From NCBI RefSeq assembly GCF_001512305.1, contig NZ_LNUT01000005.1, positions 903,774 to 967,773 on the forward strand: a stretch of 64,000 bases of DNA, in the 5' to 3' direction. The position numbers and the translations under genes were made by a program. Source of the DNA: Arthrobacter sp. EPSL27. Its GTDB lineage: Bacteria > Actinomycetota > Actinomycetes > Actinomycetales > Micrococcaceae. The notes under the pieces were generated by a model. That model searched no databases and was not told the DNA's origin. It was given only the letters and a program-made list of their open reading frames with translations. Of the stretch, positions 8,274 through 16,206 are shown piece by piece (positions within the stretch are counted from its first letter, which is position 1; every line of letters starts with the position of its first letter).

Positions 8274-8687
8274 CTAGGCCTCCGGAATCTGGCTGCCGTC
8301 CTGCTTGCCTGCTGCGGCGGCAGCCTCGGCCTGGGACCGGGCCACGTGGGCGTGGACTTCCTCCATGTCGAGGCCCTTGACGGCTTCCACCACCTGCTCC
8401 AGCTGCTGGGCGTTCAGGGCGCCGGGCTGGGAAAACACCAGCACCTTTTCGCGGAACGCCATCAGGGTCGGGATGGACGTGATGCCGGCCTCGGCGGCGA
8501 GCTGCTGCTCGGCCTCGGTGTCCACCTTGGAGAAGACCACGTCCGGGTGCTTCTCGGAGATTGCGGCGTAAGTGGGGCCGAACTGCTTGCACGGGCCGCA
8601 CCATTCGGCCCAGAAATCGACGAGGACAATGTCGTTGTCCTCCACGGTAGATGCGAACTGTTCACCTGTAATGTCAACGGTAGCCAT
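8274..8687 (-). CDS. trxA: Thioredoxin with C-terminal extension
   Basis: A 137-residue cytosolic disulfide reductase. The active site WCGPC is at 29-33 and the cis-proline loop SIPT is near 70-73. The first 107 residues have the standard thioredoxin length. An additional 30-residue Ala/Gln-rich tail (SQAEAAAAAGKQDGSQ) has no known function and looks disordered. Thioredoxin reductase is not adjacent. It is divergent from the ABC transporter genes and terminates at the long hairpin. Confidence 0.93.
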   Translation of the reverse strand: MATVDITGEQFASTVEDNDIVLVDFWAEWCGPCKQFGPTYAAISEKHPDVVFSKVDTEAEQQLAAEAGITSIPTLMAFREKVLVFSQPGALNAQQLEQVVEAVKGLDMEEVHAHVARSQAEAAAAAGKQDGSQIPEA

Positions 8688-8844
8688 GGGTCAACGGTAC
8701 GCGAGCCGTCCCGGCTTGTCCCCTGCATTTCGCTGTTGGCACATCCATGTGACAGCTCCCGCCGGCGCCCCCGGCGCACCCCGCCCGCGGCCGCGGGGCC
8801 TCCGGCTCTGGCCCCGCAGGGAACCGGCGCCTATCATCTGCGGC

Positions 8845-9849
8845 ATGCCTCCCGACACCGGAACCACCACCAGCCAGGCCATCGCCGTCCGCTCCCTGAC
8901 CAAGAAATTCGGCCGCCGCGAAGTGCTGCACGCGGTCAGTTTCGGGATCGAGAAGGGGTCCGTGTTCGGCGTGATCGGCCCCAACGGCGCGGGCAAGACC
9001 ACCGTCATGCGGTGCCTCCTCGACATCATTCGGCCCACCGCTGGCACGGCTCTGGTGCTGGGGCAGGACCCCAGGCATGCCGGCCCGGAGCTCCGCCGCC
9101 GGATCGGCTACCTCCCCGGCGAACTGTTCCTGGAGGGCCGGGTCACCGGCCGGACCCTGCTGGCCCACTACGCGGACATCAGCGGACCCGTCCGGCCGGG
9201 CCGGATCGACGCCCTGGCGGAGCGGCTGGGCCTGGACCTGGACCGCAACATCCGCAAGCTCTCCAAGGGCAACAAGCAGAAGCTGGGGCTGGTACAGGCC
9301 TTTATGCACGATCCCGAACTGCTGGTGCTGGATGAACCCACCAGCGGGCTGGATCCCCTGGTGCAGCAGGAATTCCTGGCCATGGTCCGGGAGGCCCAGG
9401 CCAACGGGCAGACCGTCTTCCTGAGCTCCCACGTCCTCAGTGAAATCCAGCAGGCCGCGGACCAGGTGGCCATCCTCCGCGACGGACGGATCATCACGGT
9501 CGCCACCGTGGACAGCCTGCGGGAGGGCGCGGTGCGGCACCTGCGCCTGGCGGCTACCGGGATTTCAGCGGCCGACGCCGGCGCGCTGCTGGCCCGGGTG
9601 CCCGGCGTCGGGCAGCTTGAGGTGCTGCCCGCGGGCGACGGCGTCGAGCTCACCGCCACACTGGGCGGCGCGATCCAGCCGCTGCTCCAGGCCCTGGCCT
9701 CCCTGCAGCTCACCGAACTGGTGCTTGAGGAGCCGGACCTGGAGGAGTCCGTCTTGGCGCTCTACGGCACCATCCGCAGCAACGGGAACGGCGGCGGTGC
9801 CGGAAGCGCCGGCGCCGGACGCCGCCGGCGGAAGGGGCGCGGGGCATGA
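8845..9849 (+). CDS. ABC transporter ATP-binding protein
   Basis: A 334-residue nucleotide-binding subunit of an ABC-2 type exporter. It shows Walker A GPNGAGKT (45-52), a variant signature KLSKGNKQKLGL in place of LSGGQ, Walker B LLVLDEPTSGLD and the switch histidine in SSHVLSEIQ. Residues from about 225 on form the C-terminal domain typical of drug and bacteriocin exporters, and the last 20 residues are Gly/Arg-rich. The start is the ATG of MPPDTGTTT; the longer upstream frame is not conserved in character. Its TGA overlaps the ATG of the permease gene (ATGA), so the two are translationally coupled. The substrate is unknown. Confidence 0.9.
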   Translation: MPPDTGTTTSQAIAVRSLTKKFGRREVLHAVSFGIEKGSVFGVIGPNGAGKTTVMRCLLDIIRPTAGTALVLGQDPRHAGPELRRRIGYLPGELFLEGRVTGRTLLAHYADISGPVRPGRIDALAERLGLDLDRNIRKLSKGNKQKLGLVQAFMHDPELLVLDEPTSGLDPLVQQEFLAMVREAQANGQTVFLSSHVLSEIQQAADQVAILRDGRIITVATVDSLREGAVRHLRLAATGISAADAGALLARVPGVGQLEVLPAGDGVELTATLGGAIQPLLQALASLQLTELVLEEPDLEESVLALYGTIRSNGNGGGAGSAGAGRRRRKGRGA

Positions 9850-10646
9850 CAAAGCCGCTGCCGCTGTTCCGGCGGGCGTTCGTGGATTCCTGGCGTTCCA
9901 CACTCGGGTGGGCGGCAGGGCTCGCCGCCACGATCTTTCTCTACCTTCCGCTCTACCCCTCGATCGGCGGAAGCCCGGAAATGCAGGAGGTGATGAAGGC
10001 CTTCCCGCCGGAGATGATCAAGGCGCTCAACTACGACCAGATCACCTCGGGCCCCGGCTACACCCAGGCCACCATGTTCGGGCTGATCGGCTTCCTGCTG
10101 ATGACCATCGCGTCGGTGGCCTGGGGTGCGGCGGCGGTGGGCGGGGACGAGGAGTCGGGCCAGCTGGAACTCACCCTGGCGCACGGCGTGACCCGGACGC
10201 AGGTGGTCCTGGAACGGGCGCTGGCCATCCTGGTGCGTGTGCTGCTCCTCGCCGGGCTCGTGTCCGTGCTCATCCTGCTCCTGAACGATTCCGCGGAGCT
10301 GGACATCAGGCCGGAGAACCTCCTGGGCACCTCGGTGCTGTTCGCCGGGCTGACCATGCTCTCCGGCACCACGGCGCTGTGCGCCGGGACGGTGACGGGA
10401 CGGAACACGTTCGGGCTGGCCGCCGGGGCCGCCGTCGGCGTCCTGGGATACGTGTTCAACGCCGTCGGGCGGCAGAGCAGGGACGTCGAGTGGCTCCTGG
10501 ACTTCTCGCCCTACAACTGGGCTTACGGCAACAACCCGGTGGCCAACGGGGCCGACTGGGCGTCCGTGGCCTGGCTGTGGGGACTGTCCGCCGCGCTCGT
10601 GGCGCTCAGCGCACTCGCCCTGAGCCGGCGCGACGTCGGGACGTAG
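9846..10646 (+). CDS. ABC-2 type transporter permease
   Basis: A 266-residue membrane subunit with about six transmembrane segments (near 20-40, 75-100, 120-145, 150-175, 185-205 and 235-260). The motif WGAAAVGGDEESGQLELTLAHGVTRTQVVLERAL matches the cytoplasmic coupling region of permeases annotated as exporters of antibiotics or polyketides. Coupling to the ATPase gene by a 4-nt overlap shows they form one transporter, probably a homodimer of each subunit. A GC-rich hairpin follows within a few bases. The substrate is unknown. Confidence 0.88.
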   Translation: MTKPLPLFRRAFVDSWRSTLGWAAGLAATIFLYLPLYPSIGGSPEMQEVMKAFPPEMIKALNYDQITSGPGYTQATMFGLIGFLLMTIASVAWGAAAVGGDEESGQLELTLAHGVTRTQVVLERALAILVRVLLLAGLVSVLILLLNDSAELDIRPENLLGTSVLFAGLTMLSGTTALCAGTVTGRNTFGLAAGAAVGVLGYVFNAVGRQSRDVEWLLDFSPYNWAYGNNPVANGADWASVAWLWGLSAALVALSALALSRRDVGT

Positions 10647-10649
10647 CCG

Positions 10650-10680
10650 CCGCCCGGCGTCGGGCATAAACGCCGGGCGG
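10650..10680 (+). terminator. Rho-independent-like terminator after ABC permease
   Basis: Perfect 10-bp stem (ccgcccggcg / cgccgggcgg) with an 11-nt loop just after the permease stop codon. It has no U-tract, as is common in high-GC actinobacteria. It may also serve the converging thioesterase gene. Confidence 0.7.
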
Positions 10681-10682
10681 GA

Positions 10683-11228
10683 TCAGGCCCAGACGTGCGG
10701 CGCGGGCCGCCGCGCCCCGGGCAGGGCGTTGGTCTCGCGCCATTCGTGGATCCATTCGGGCAGCACCAGATCCGCCGGCGGCTCCCCGAACTCACGGAGG
10801 ATCTCCTCCTGGCTGACCGGCTTGCCCTTGCTGACCAGACGGGTGGCGATGAACGCACGGGCATAGATTTCCCCGTCCACCACCATGCGCTGTTCAAAGT
10901 AGATGGCCTTCTCGTCCAGGCCGATGATCTTCGTTTCGATCGTGTACCGCTGCCAAAGCTGCAGGGAGCGTCGGAAAGCGATGGTTTCGCCCGCCGCCAC
11001 CGGGCTCCAGCCCCGGCGGCGCATGGCCTTCCAGGTTCCGCTGCGGGCCATCAGGTCGAACCGGCCCAGATCCATCAGGGAGAAATACATGCCGTTGTTG
11101 ACATGCATCGCGATGTCAATGTCGGTGGGCAGGACCTTCAGCGGCAGGGACGCCTCGTCCCAGATACTCAGCGGCGGACGGCGCGAGGACGTAAAGAGCA
11201 GGAGAAGCGTGCGGAGAAGCAGGTGCAT
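10683..11228 (-). CDS. Acyl-CoA thioesterase-like protein (hotdog fold)
   Basis: A 181-residue single hotdog-domain protein of the 4HBT_2 type. The sequence LPTDIDIAMHVNNGMYFSLMDLGR carries the Asp and the helix start that form the usual active site, and the core continues through RRSLQLWQRYTIETKIIGLDEKAIYFEQRMV. The N-terminal 20 residues are hydrophobic (LLLRTLLLLF), a trait seen in related membrane-associated thioesterases. It lies 9 bp downstream of the S51-peptidase gene on the same strand and is probably co-transcribed. The substrate is not readable. Confidence 0.82.
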   Translation of the reverse strand: MHLLLRTLLLLFTSSRRPPLSIWDEASLPLKVLPTDIDIAMHVNNGMYFSLMDLGRFDLMARSGTWKAMRRRGWSPVAAGETIAFRRSLQLWQRYTIETKIIGLDEKAIYFEQRMVVDGEIYARAFIATRLVSKGKPVSQEEILREFGEPPADLVLPEWIHEWRETNALPGARRPAPHVWA

Positions 11229-11237
11229 GGGACTATG

Positions 11238-11978
11238 TTACCCGCCAGTAACTACGCTGCCAAGGATTGAGACGGTGGCCCGTGGCCCGGGACCGCGGAC
11301 CAGCCAGCAGTTGCCGCTCCCGATGGCCCGCTGCTCCCCCGGATCGAGGTGGGGCAGGACCAGCGCCGTGTTCTCGTCCACGGCCACGGCTTTCCCGGCC
11401 ATGCCGTGCACGACGGCGGCGACGGCACGGCCCAGCGTGCCGGCCTGTGCGGCGTGGACGTCGACGGCGAACGGCACGAGGCCAAGCCCCTCACGGAGCT
11501 CCACCTCGCCGAGCCCCTCGGAGGCGTCCTCCGGGCACACCTCGGCGCCGCGGACCAGGTAGCCGCCCACGATCGCCCGTTCCCCCGCGATCATGGCACC
11601 CGCAGAGAACCCGAGGTACGGAACGCCCGCCTGCACGGCCTGGCGGATGGCGGCGCCCGCCGGACGCAGGCCCTCGGCGTACACCGGGGTGGGTCCTCCC
11701 CCGACCACAATCGCGTCGACGCCGTCGAACACGCCGGGGTCCACGGGCTCCCCGCGGCGGAGCAGGACGGGCACCGTGTCACAAGCCAGCCGGCGGTTCA
11801 GCGGCTCCAGGTAGGCCGGCAGGAAGTACGCGGCGCTGCCTTCGTGGTCAACCAGGACCACGGCGATCCGCGGCGGCCGGCTGGCCCCCGCGCGGTGCAC
11901 CACCTCCGCCACGAACTGGTCGAAGATGACGGGAGTTGTTGTGGTGTCCGGACCACCGCCGACCAGGAAGATGCTCAT
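11238..11978 (-). CDS. Peptidase S51-like (dipeptidase E/cyanophycinase fold) protein
   Basis: A 246-residue class I glutamine-amidotransferase-like fold with a serine nucleophile elbow GFSAGAM near residue 145, the signature of peptidase family S51. The preceding strand VDAIVVGGGPTPVYAEGLR and following CPEDAS...GLGLVPFAVDVHAAQAG also match. S51 members cleave Asp-X dipeptides or cyanophycin, but some relatives lack proven activity. The N-terminus MSIFLVGGGPDTTTT is typical, supporting the start. No cyanophycin synthetase is in the window. Confidence 0.8.
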   Translation of the reverse strand: MSIFLVGGGPDTTTTPVIFDQFVAEVVHRAGASRPPRIAVVLVDHEGSAAYFLPAYLEPLNRRLACDTVPVLLRRGEPVDPGVFDGVDAIVVGGGPTPVYAEGLRPAGAAIRQAVQAGVPYLGFSAGAMIAGERAIVGGYLVRGAEVCPEDASEGLGEVELREGLGLVPFAVDVHAAQAGTLGRAVAAVVHGMAGKAVAVDENTALVLPHLDPGEQRAIGSGNCWLVRGPGPRATVSILGSVVTGG

Positions 11979-12062
11979 GGCTTTAAGGTACCCGCGTCGC
12001 CGCGGTCCGGCAGGCCCGGTGTTCGGAGTGCCGCGCGCCCGCAGAATCTTATGTCCGCTGCG

Positions 12063-12467
12063 TCAGTTTGTGGCGACCAGTTCGGCTTCGAAGCCGTCTG
12101 AGTTCACCAGGTACGCGGCGAAATGGTCCGGGCCGCCGGCATGCGGGTATTTGTCCGGGAACAGTTCGCGCCAGCCGTGCCCGACGGCGTCTGCCGCCAG
12201 GGCGTCCACCTGCTGCCTGCTGCCGGCATGGAACGCCAGATGGTTGAGTCCGGCGGCGGTGCGCTCATGCACGCGGCTGTTCAGGGCCGGGGATTCCTCG
12301 ACCACGATGTACGTCGGCCCGCGCCGCCAGCTGCACCCGTGCTGCCAGTCCTGGTACGCCTCGTAGCCCAGCCGGGCCAGGAGCCAGCCCCATTCGTCCT
12401 TGGCACGGCCAAGATGCGGCACCCAGAGTTCGACGTGGTGCAGTGCCCCGCGGGAGTCATCAGTCAC
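12063..12467 (-). CDS. VOC family (glyoxalase-like) protein
   Basis: A 134-residue single VOC domain: LHHVELWVPHLGRAKDEWGWLLARLGYEAYQ for the first half and LNHLAFHAGSRQQVDALAADAVGHGWRELF...YLVNSDGFEAELVA for the second. The two His (HHVEL and NHLAFH) and terminal E in FEAELV are in metal-ligand positions. Members are often annotated as glyoxalase or fosfomycin-resistance-like but no substrate can be assigned. Its upstream region contains five copies of an 8-bp repeat. Confidence 0.82.
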   Translation of the reverse strand: MTDDSRGALHHVELWVPHLGRAKDEWGWLLARLGYEAYQDWQHGCSWRRGPTYIVVEESPALNSRVHERTAAGLNHLAFHAGSRQQVDALAADAVGHGWRELFPDKYPHAGGPDHFAAYLVNSDGFEAELVATN

Positions 12468-12498
12468 CCGGAGAGTCTCGCACGGCAGAGGCCGTCCG

Positions 12499-12538
12499 TG
12501 TTTCGGTGTTTCGGTGTTTCGGTGTTTCGGTGTTTCGG
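12499..12538. repeat. Five tandem copies of an 8-bp repeat (TGTTTCGG)
   Basis: Five perfect, uninterrupted copies lie between the VOC gene start and the end of the GNAT gene. They are about 30 bp upstream of the VOC start codon, within its probable promoter or 5-prime leader. The tract is purely intergenic and its sequence (T-rich on this strand) contrasts with the GC-rich surroundings. Confidence 0.95.
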
Positions 12539-12553
12539 GAGGGATCCTGCGCC

Positions 12554-13096
12554 TCAGTACAGGATGCGCTGGAAAAGGATGTGGTCCTGCCAGGCGCCGG
12601 CAATGTTGAGGTAGGCGGGCGCCGTGCCGATTTCCGTGAACCCCGTGCGCCGGAGGATCTTCTGCGACGCCGCGTTGTGCGGCAGCGTCGCGGCCTGCAG
12701 GCGGTGGAGCCCCAGGTCGTCCCGGCCTGCGTCAACAGCGAAGGCGGCCGCCGCCGAACCGATCCCTCGCCCGCCGTAGTCCTTGGCCACCCAGTACCCG
12801 AGGTGGGCGCTGAGGAAGGGGCCCCGGACGATGCCGCTGAGCGTCATCATCCCCACGATGTCCCCGCTGTCCGTCAGGACCCACGGCACATCGGATCCGG
12901 CGATGAACAGGGACAGTTTGGACTGGACGCTCATCATCTGGCCCTCCGGGGTGAAGAACTCCTCGGCCCGCAGGGGCTCCCAGGGCGCCAGGTGCTGCCG
13001 GTTCCTTACGTAGGCGGCGCACAGCAGCTCGGCATCGTCGGCCCTCAACACCCGGATCCGGACGGTTCCGGCCAAGGGCTCGCTCTTAGCGGTCAC
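12554..13096 (-). CDS. GNAT-family N-acetyltransferase (RimJ/RimL type)
   Basis: A 180-residue acetyl-CoA-dependent acetyltransferase. The acetyl-CoA-binding motif A appears as YWVAKDYGGRGIGSAAAAFAVDAG (V/I-x-x-x-x-R/Q-x-x-G-x-G/A), followed by LHRLQAATLPHNAASQKILRRTGFTEIG, the usual C-terminal motif B with Asn and the ILRRTGF helix. The pattern resembles ribosomal-protein or small-substrate RimJ/RimL acetyltransferases. It is in the same direction as MgtC and separated by 42 bp. The substrate is unknown. Confidence 0.88.
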   Translation of the reverse strand: MTAKSEPLAGTVRIRVLRADDAELLCAAYVRNRQHLAPWEPLRAEEFFTPEGQMMSVQSKLSLFIAGSDVPWVLTDSGDIVGMMTLSGIVRGPFLSAHLGYWVAKDYGGRGIGSAAAAFAVDAGRDDLGLHRLQAATLPHNAASQKILRRTGFTEIGTAPAYLNIAGAWQDHILFQRILY

Positions 13097-13138
13097 CCGC
13101 GGGCGCGACCGGTCGCGGGCAGGGGCCGCGGCCGGGCC

Positions 13139-13867
13139 TCATTCTTCGTCATCGTCATCGTCGTCGTCCTCGCTCGAATCGGTGCCCCGGACCGTGACGC
13201 TGGCGACGCCGTGCAGGTCCATGAGCGGCATCACCAGGTTGCGCAGCGGGTGTCGTCCGAAAAACCGTACCTCCATCGAGACCATCGGCTTCTGTTCGTC
13301 CCCGGTGCGGCGGGTGTTCAGGATGGAGGAGCTGAACCCCATGGTGGTGGCAATCTCGAGGATCTGCCGCAGCACGCCCTGGCCGTCGGCGTAGTCGATG
13401 TGCATGACCCGGTTCCTGTCCACGGACGGGATCTTGCGGACGGCGGGGGCGATCACGAACAGCGTGATGAGGTGGAAGACGGTCAGTACCGCGGCCAGGG
13501 ACACCATGCCCGCCCCGCACGCCATGCCCACGGCAGCGGAAACCCAGATGGTGGCGGCGGTGGTGAGGCCGCGGACCACGTCCCGGCCCTTGAAGATGAC
13601 GCCGGCGCCCAGGAACCCGATGCCGCTGACGATCTGGGCGGCGATGCGGGACGGGTCCAGCACGGCGCCGGGTTCCATCACGAACGCGAAGCCGTAGGCG
13701 GACACCAGGGTGAAGGCACACGAGCCCAGGCCCACCAGCACGTGGGTCCGGTAGCCGGCGCTCTTCTGCCGCACCTGCCGTTCAATGCCGATCAGGGAGC
13801 ACAGGACGAACGTTGCGAGCAGCAGCCCGGCTTCCACCAGACTTGTGTCAGTGAAGAGTTCGAACAT
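13139..13867 (-). CDS. MgtC/SapB family membrane protein
   Basis: A 242-residue protein with four to five transmembrane segments in the first 150 residues, including the conserved GIERQVRQKSAGYRTHVLVGLGSCAFTLVS and RIAAQIVSGIGFLGAGVIF motifs of the MgtC/SapB family. A cytoplasmic ACT-like domain follows (about 150-230). The last 10 residues are almost all Asp/Glu. In pathogens MgtC modulates membrane ATP synthase and growth in low magnesium. In soil bacteria the role is unclear. The divergent 173-bp region upstream holds the promoter. Confidence 0.87.
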   Translation of the reverse strand: MFELFTDTSLVEAGLLLATFVLCSLIGIERQVRQKSAGYRTHVLVGLGSCAFTLVSAYGFAFVMEPGAVLDPSRIAAQIVSGIGFLGAGVIFKGRDVVRGLTTAATIWVSAAVGMACGAGMVSLAAVLTVFHLITLFVIAPAVRKIPSVDRNRVMHIDYADGQGVLRQILEIATTMGFSSSILNTRRTGDEQKPMVSMEVRFFGRHPLRNLVMPLMDLHGVASVTVRGTDSSEDDDDDDDEE

Positions 13868-14040
13868 GCCGCCCGCCTTCCGTGGCCGGTCAACCAGCAG
13901 CGGACCGGCCGGAGATCGCTGCCCCTAAGGTGACTTTAGCAAGGCAGCCGCCCGCCGTCGTCGGCTATTTCGGACCCAGTCCGAATCCCCGCCCTAGGAT
14001 GGAAAAACCGCCACACCGCCACCGGAGCAAGGAGACCACC

Positions 14041-14478
14041 ATGGACGATCCGTACGACCTGCAACGGTTTGTGACAGCCCAGGACACCGGCGGGACGTTC
14101 CAGCACGCCCTGGCGGAACTCCGGGGCGGCGCCAAGCGCACCCACTGGATGTGGTTCGTGTTCCCGCAGATCGCCGGACTGGGGCAGAGCCCCACCGCAC
14201 GGAAATATGCCATCACCGGAATCGATGAGGCGTGGGCCTACCTGCAGCACCCGGTGCTGGGTGCGCGGCTGGCAGAATGCGCCCGCGCCGTGGCCGGACT
14301 CGACGGCCGCACCGCGCTCCAGATCTTCGGCGGCATTGACGAGCGGAAGCTGCACTCCTCCATGACACTTTTCCTCCGTGCGGACCCGCAACAGCCTGTT
14401 TTCCAGGCGGTCCTGGAGAAATACTTCGCGGGCGTCCCCGACGCGGCCACGGACCGGCTTCTGGCAGGCGAGGCGTGA
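14041..14478 (+). CDS. DUF1810 domain protein
   Basis: A 145-residue protein matching the DUF1810 (calpastatin-like, NADAR-related) family over its full length. Characteristic segments are DLQRFVTAQ, FQHALAELRGGAKRTHWMWFVFPQIAGLGQSPTARKYAI and HPVLGARLAECARAV. The function of the family is not established. The ATG is preceded by a clear aaggag ribosome-binding site 7 nt upstream, which rules out the longer frame. It converges with the EAL-domain gene with only 6 bp between stops. Confidence 0.88.
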   Translation: MDDPYDLQRFVTAQDTGGTFQHALAELRGGAKRTHWMWFVFPQIAGLGQSPTARKYAITGIDEAWAYLQHPVLGARLAECARAVAGLDGRTALQIFGGIDERKLHSSMTLFLRADPQQPVFQAVLEKYFAGVPDAATDRLLAGEA

Positions 14479-14484
14479 TCCGGC

Positions 14485-15639
14485 CTAACCGCCCGTCACC
14501 GCCACCGCGGTAATCATCCGCTCCATGCGTGCCACTCCGGCGTAACGGCCGGCATTGTCCGTCACCAAAAGGGGCTCAAACCTGCTGGAGGCGGGCCTGG
14601 TCATGGAACGGGCCAGCGCTTCGCCCAGCGGTGTGTCCAGATTTACACACATTCCGGGGCTGATCACACCCACGTCCGCTGCCACGGGGTTCAGCACGGA
14701 AATCGGCCGGAAATGGTCCCCGATCAGCACCACCGACTGGAGCGCCGGGTTTCCAGCGAAGGCTTCGGCGGCGAGCTCGGCGGTGGAGGCCGTCGTCGCA
14801 GACTCGACGACATCACGGATGACGGCTTTGTGGGTCACCGGAGGTTTCGTCGCGAGACGGTGAGCCAGGTCAAGGTCAATGCCGGCCCACGGCGGCCCTG
14901 GACGGGCCACATAGTAGCCCTGCACCAGCGGAACACCGAGGGAAACCAACGCATCGAGCTCCTCCACCCGCTCCACGCCTTCGGCAAGGATCCACGCATC
15001 GACCCGGCCGGCAAAAATGCCCAGCATCTCGATCAGGGCCCGCTTGGCTTCGTCGCGGTCCACGTCCTGGATCAGTTCCCGGTCGATCTTGATCAGCGAG
15101 GGCCGGAGCGACAGCAGGTGGCGCAATCCCGCATAGCCGGCACCGGCATCATCCACGGCGATCAGCGCCCCGGCAGCACGCAACTGGTCCAGATCCGGTT
15201 CCAGCCGAACGTAGGAATCGATGGGCGTCTGCTCGGTGAGTTCGATGATGAGTCCGCCCAGGTTCCCCTCGTCGCGCCAGACACTTCGGATTTCCTCGGT
15301 AGTCAACAGTTCGGGTGAGACGTTCAGGGTCAGAAAGCAATTGGGCGGCAGTGTGGACCTGGCTGCGAGCGCAGCCCGCAAGGCTGCCGATTCCAGCTGT
15401 GCCGCTTTTCCGTGCACGCGGGCAGCCGAGAACCACGCCTCGGGATTCTTCTCGTCGTAGCCGGGAAAGCGAGCCAGAGCCTCGTAGCCCACCACCGCCC
15501 CACGGGCCGTGTCGATGATCGGCTGGAAGGCGGCGGTCAGACCGTCACCACGGCTGGCGGCATCCAGAAGCCGCTCCCAGCCCGCGGCCGGGGCCTCACC
15601 GGAGCTGCGGGCGGAGTCGCCTACAGCGGGACCGCTCAA
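14485..15639 (-). CDS. EAL-domain (c-di-GMP phosphodiesterase) protein with C-terminal CBS-like domain
   Basis: A 384-residue soluble protein without membrane segments. The EAL domain spans about 25-255 with E53-A-L, N106 in LNVSPE, E133 in IIELTEQ, the double Asp D163-D164 in AVDDAGAGYAG, K184 in IKIDREL, E220 in LAEGVER and Q240 in VQGYYVARP. All positions expected for Mg-dependent hydrolysis of c-di-GMP appear intact, although loop 6 reads DDAGAG instead of DDFGTG. Residues about 260-384 resemble a CBS pair that could sense a nucleotide. The start is a TTG overlapping the stop of the DUF1059 gene (TTGA), so translation is probably coupled to it. No GGDEF protein is in the window. Confidence 0.88.
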   Translation of the reverse strand: MSGPAVGDSARSSGEAPAAGWERLLDAASRGDGLTAAFQPIIDTARGAVVGYEALARFPGYDEKNPEAWFSAARVHGKAAQLESAALRAALAARSTLPPNCFLTLNVSPELLTTEEIRSVWRDEGNLGGLIIELTEQTPIDSYVRLEPDLDQLRAAGALIAVDDAGAGYAGLRHLLSLRPSLIKIDRELIQDVDRDEAKRALIEMLGIFAGRVDAWILAEGVERVEELDALVSLGVPLVQGYYVARPGPPWAGIDLDLAHRLATKPPVTHKAVIRDVVESATTASTAELAAEAFAGNPALQSVVLIGDHFRPISVLNPVAADVGVISPGMCVNLDTPLGEALARSMTRPASSRFEPLLVTDNAGRYAGVARMERMITAVAVTGG

Positions 15640-15812
15640 CCGACAGGGACGATTGCTTTGTGGACCGCCTGGACCACTCCGGCTGGCAGTTCCACCAGCC
15701 CGTGCGCGGACGCAGCGTGCGCGGCGACGTTGACCAGGATCTCATCATCAGAGCTGCAGACCCATTTGGCGTCACAGCCGGGCACCACATCACCACATGC
15801 AAACGATTTCAC
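15636..15812 (-). CDS. DUF1059 small protein
   Basis: A 58-residue protein starting at GTG with an excellent ribosome-binding site (agaaggag) upstream. It reads MKSFACGDVVPGC, DAKWVCSSDDEIL and VNVAAHAASAHGLVELP, which is the full DUF1059 pattern with its Cys-containing FACGDVVPGC and W-x-C segments and the AAHA-x-x-HG helix. The function of this family is unknown; the paired Cys and His suggest metal binding, which is inference. The stop codon overlaps the TTG start of the EAL gene by one codon frame shift (TTGA). The two genes form a compact operon. Confidence 0.85.
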   Translation of the reverse strand: MKSFACGDVVPGCDAKWVCSSDDEILVNVAAHAASAHGLVELPAGVVQAVHKAIVPVG

Positions 15813-15930
15813 GAAGGCTCCTTCTATTCGACGGCGAACTGCACCACCTTACTGCGCCGCGGCCAATTTCCGCGATATCCACCCGCCGCCGCCGGGCGTT
15901 TCGGGCCGCTTGGCGGTGTAGTTCGGCTGC

Positions 15931-16137
15931 ATGATCAGGATCGGCTCCATCGTCATCCGTGTCGATGACCTCCAGCGTCAACTGGACCTCTATTCCGAGC
16001 AGCAGACGCACGACGTGGAACGGCTCCTGCGACTGGGGGCGAGCCGCGTGAAATGGCACAGGCGTCCCGCGGATGCGGACTACCTCCTCCTGGCCGCTCC
16101 CGAGGGCAACTGCTTCTGTGTTGTGGAGGCGGCCGGA
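15931..16137 (+). pseudogene. VOC/glyoxalase-like gene with an internal deletion
   Basis: The frame begins MIRIGSIVIRVDDLQRQL, the start of a common glyoxalase-like protein, and then jumps directly to DLYSEQQTHDVERLLRLGASRV, RPADADYLLLAAPEGN and CFCVVEAAG, which is the C-terminal third of the same family. The roughly 50-60 residues that normally lie between, including one complete beta-alpha-beta unit, are missing. The frame stays open to 16332 but the added sequence is Arg/Pro/Gly-rich and overlaps the opposing gene, so the natural stop also appears lost. The simplest reading is a decayed gene with an in-frame internal deletion. A shortened functional protein cannot be excluded. Confidence 0.65.
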
Positions 16138-16206
16138 CGGTCGCACGCTAGGCCAGGGCCGGTCACCGGCGGTCGAAGCTCCCCGGGCCGACTCCGCGGG
16201 ACCGCG

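Noticed and set aside
8845..10646. ABC exporter as resistance gene for a biosynthetic cluster
   Set aside because: Neighbours are thioredoxin and thioesterase genes with no biosynthetic core nearby, so no link to the NRPS 40 kb away can be argued.
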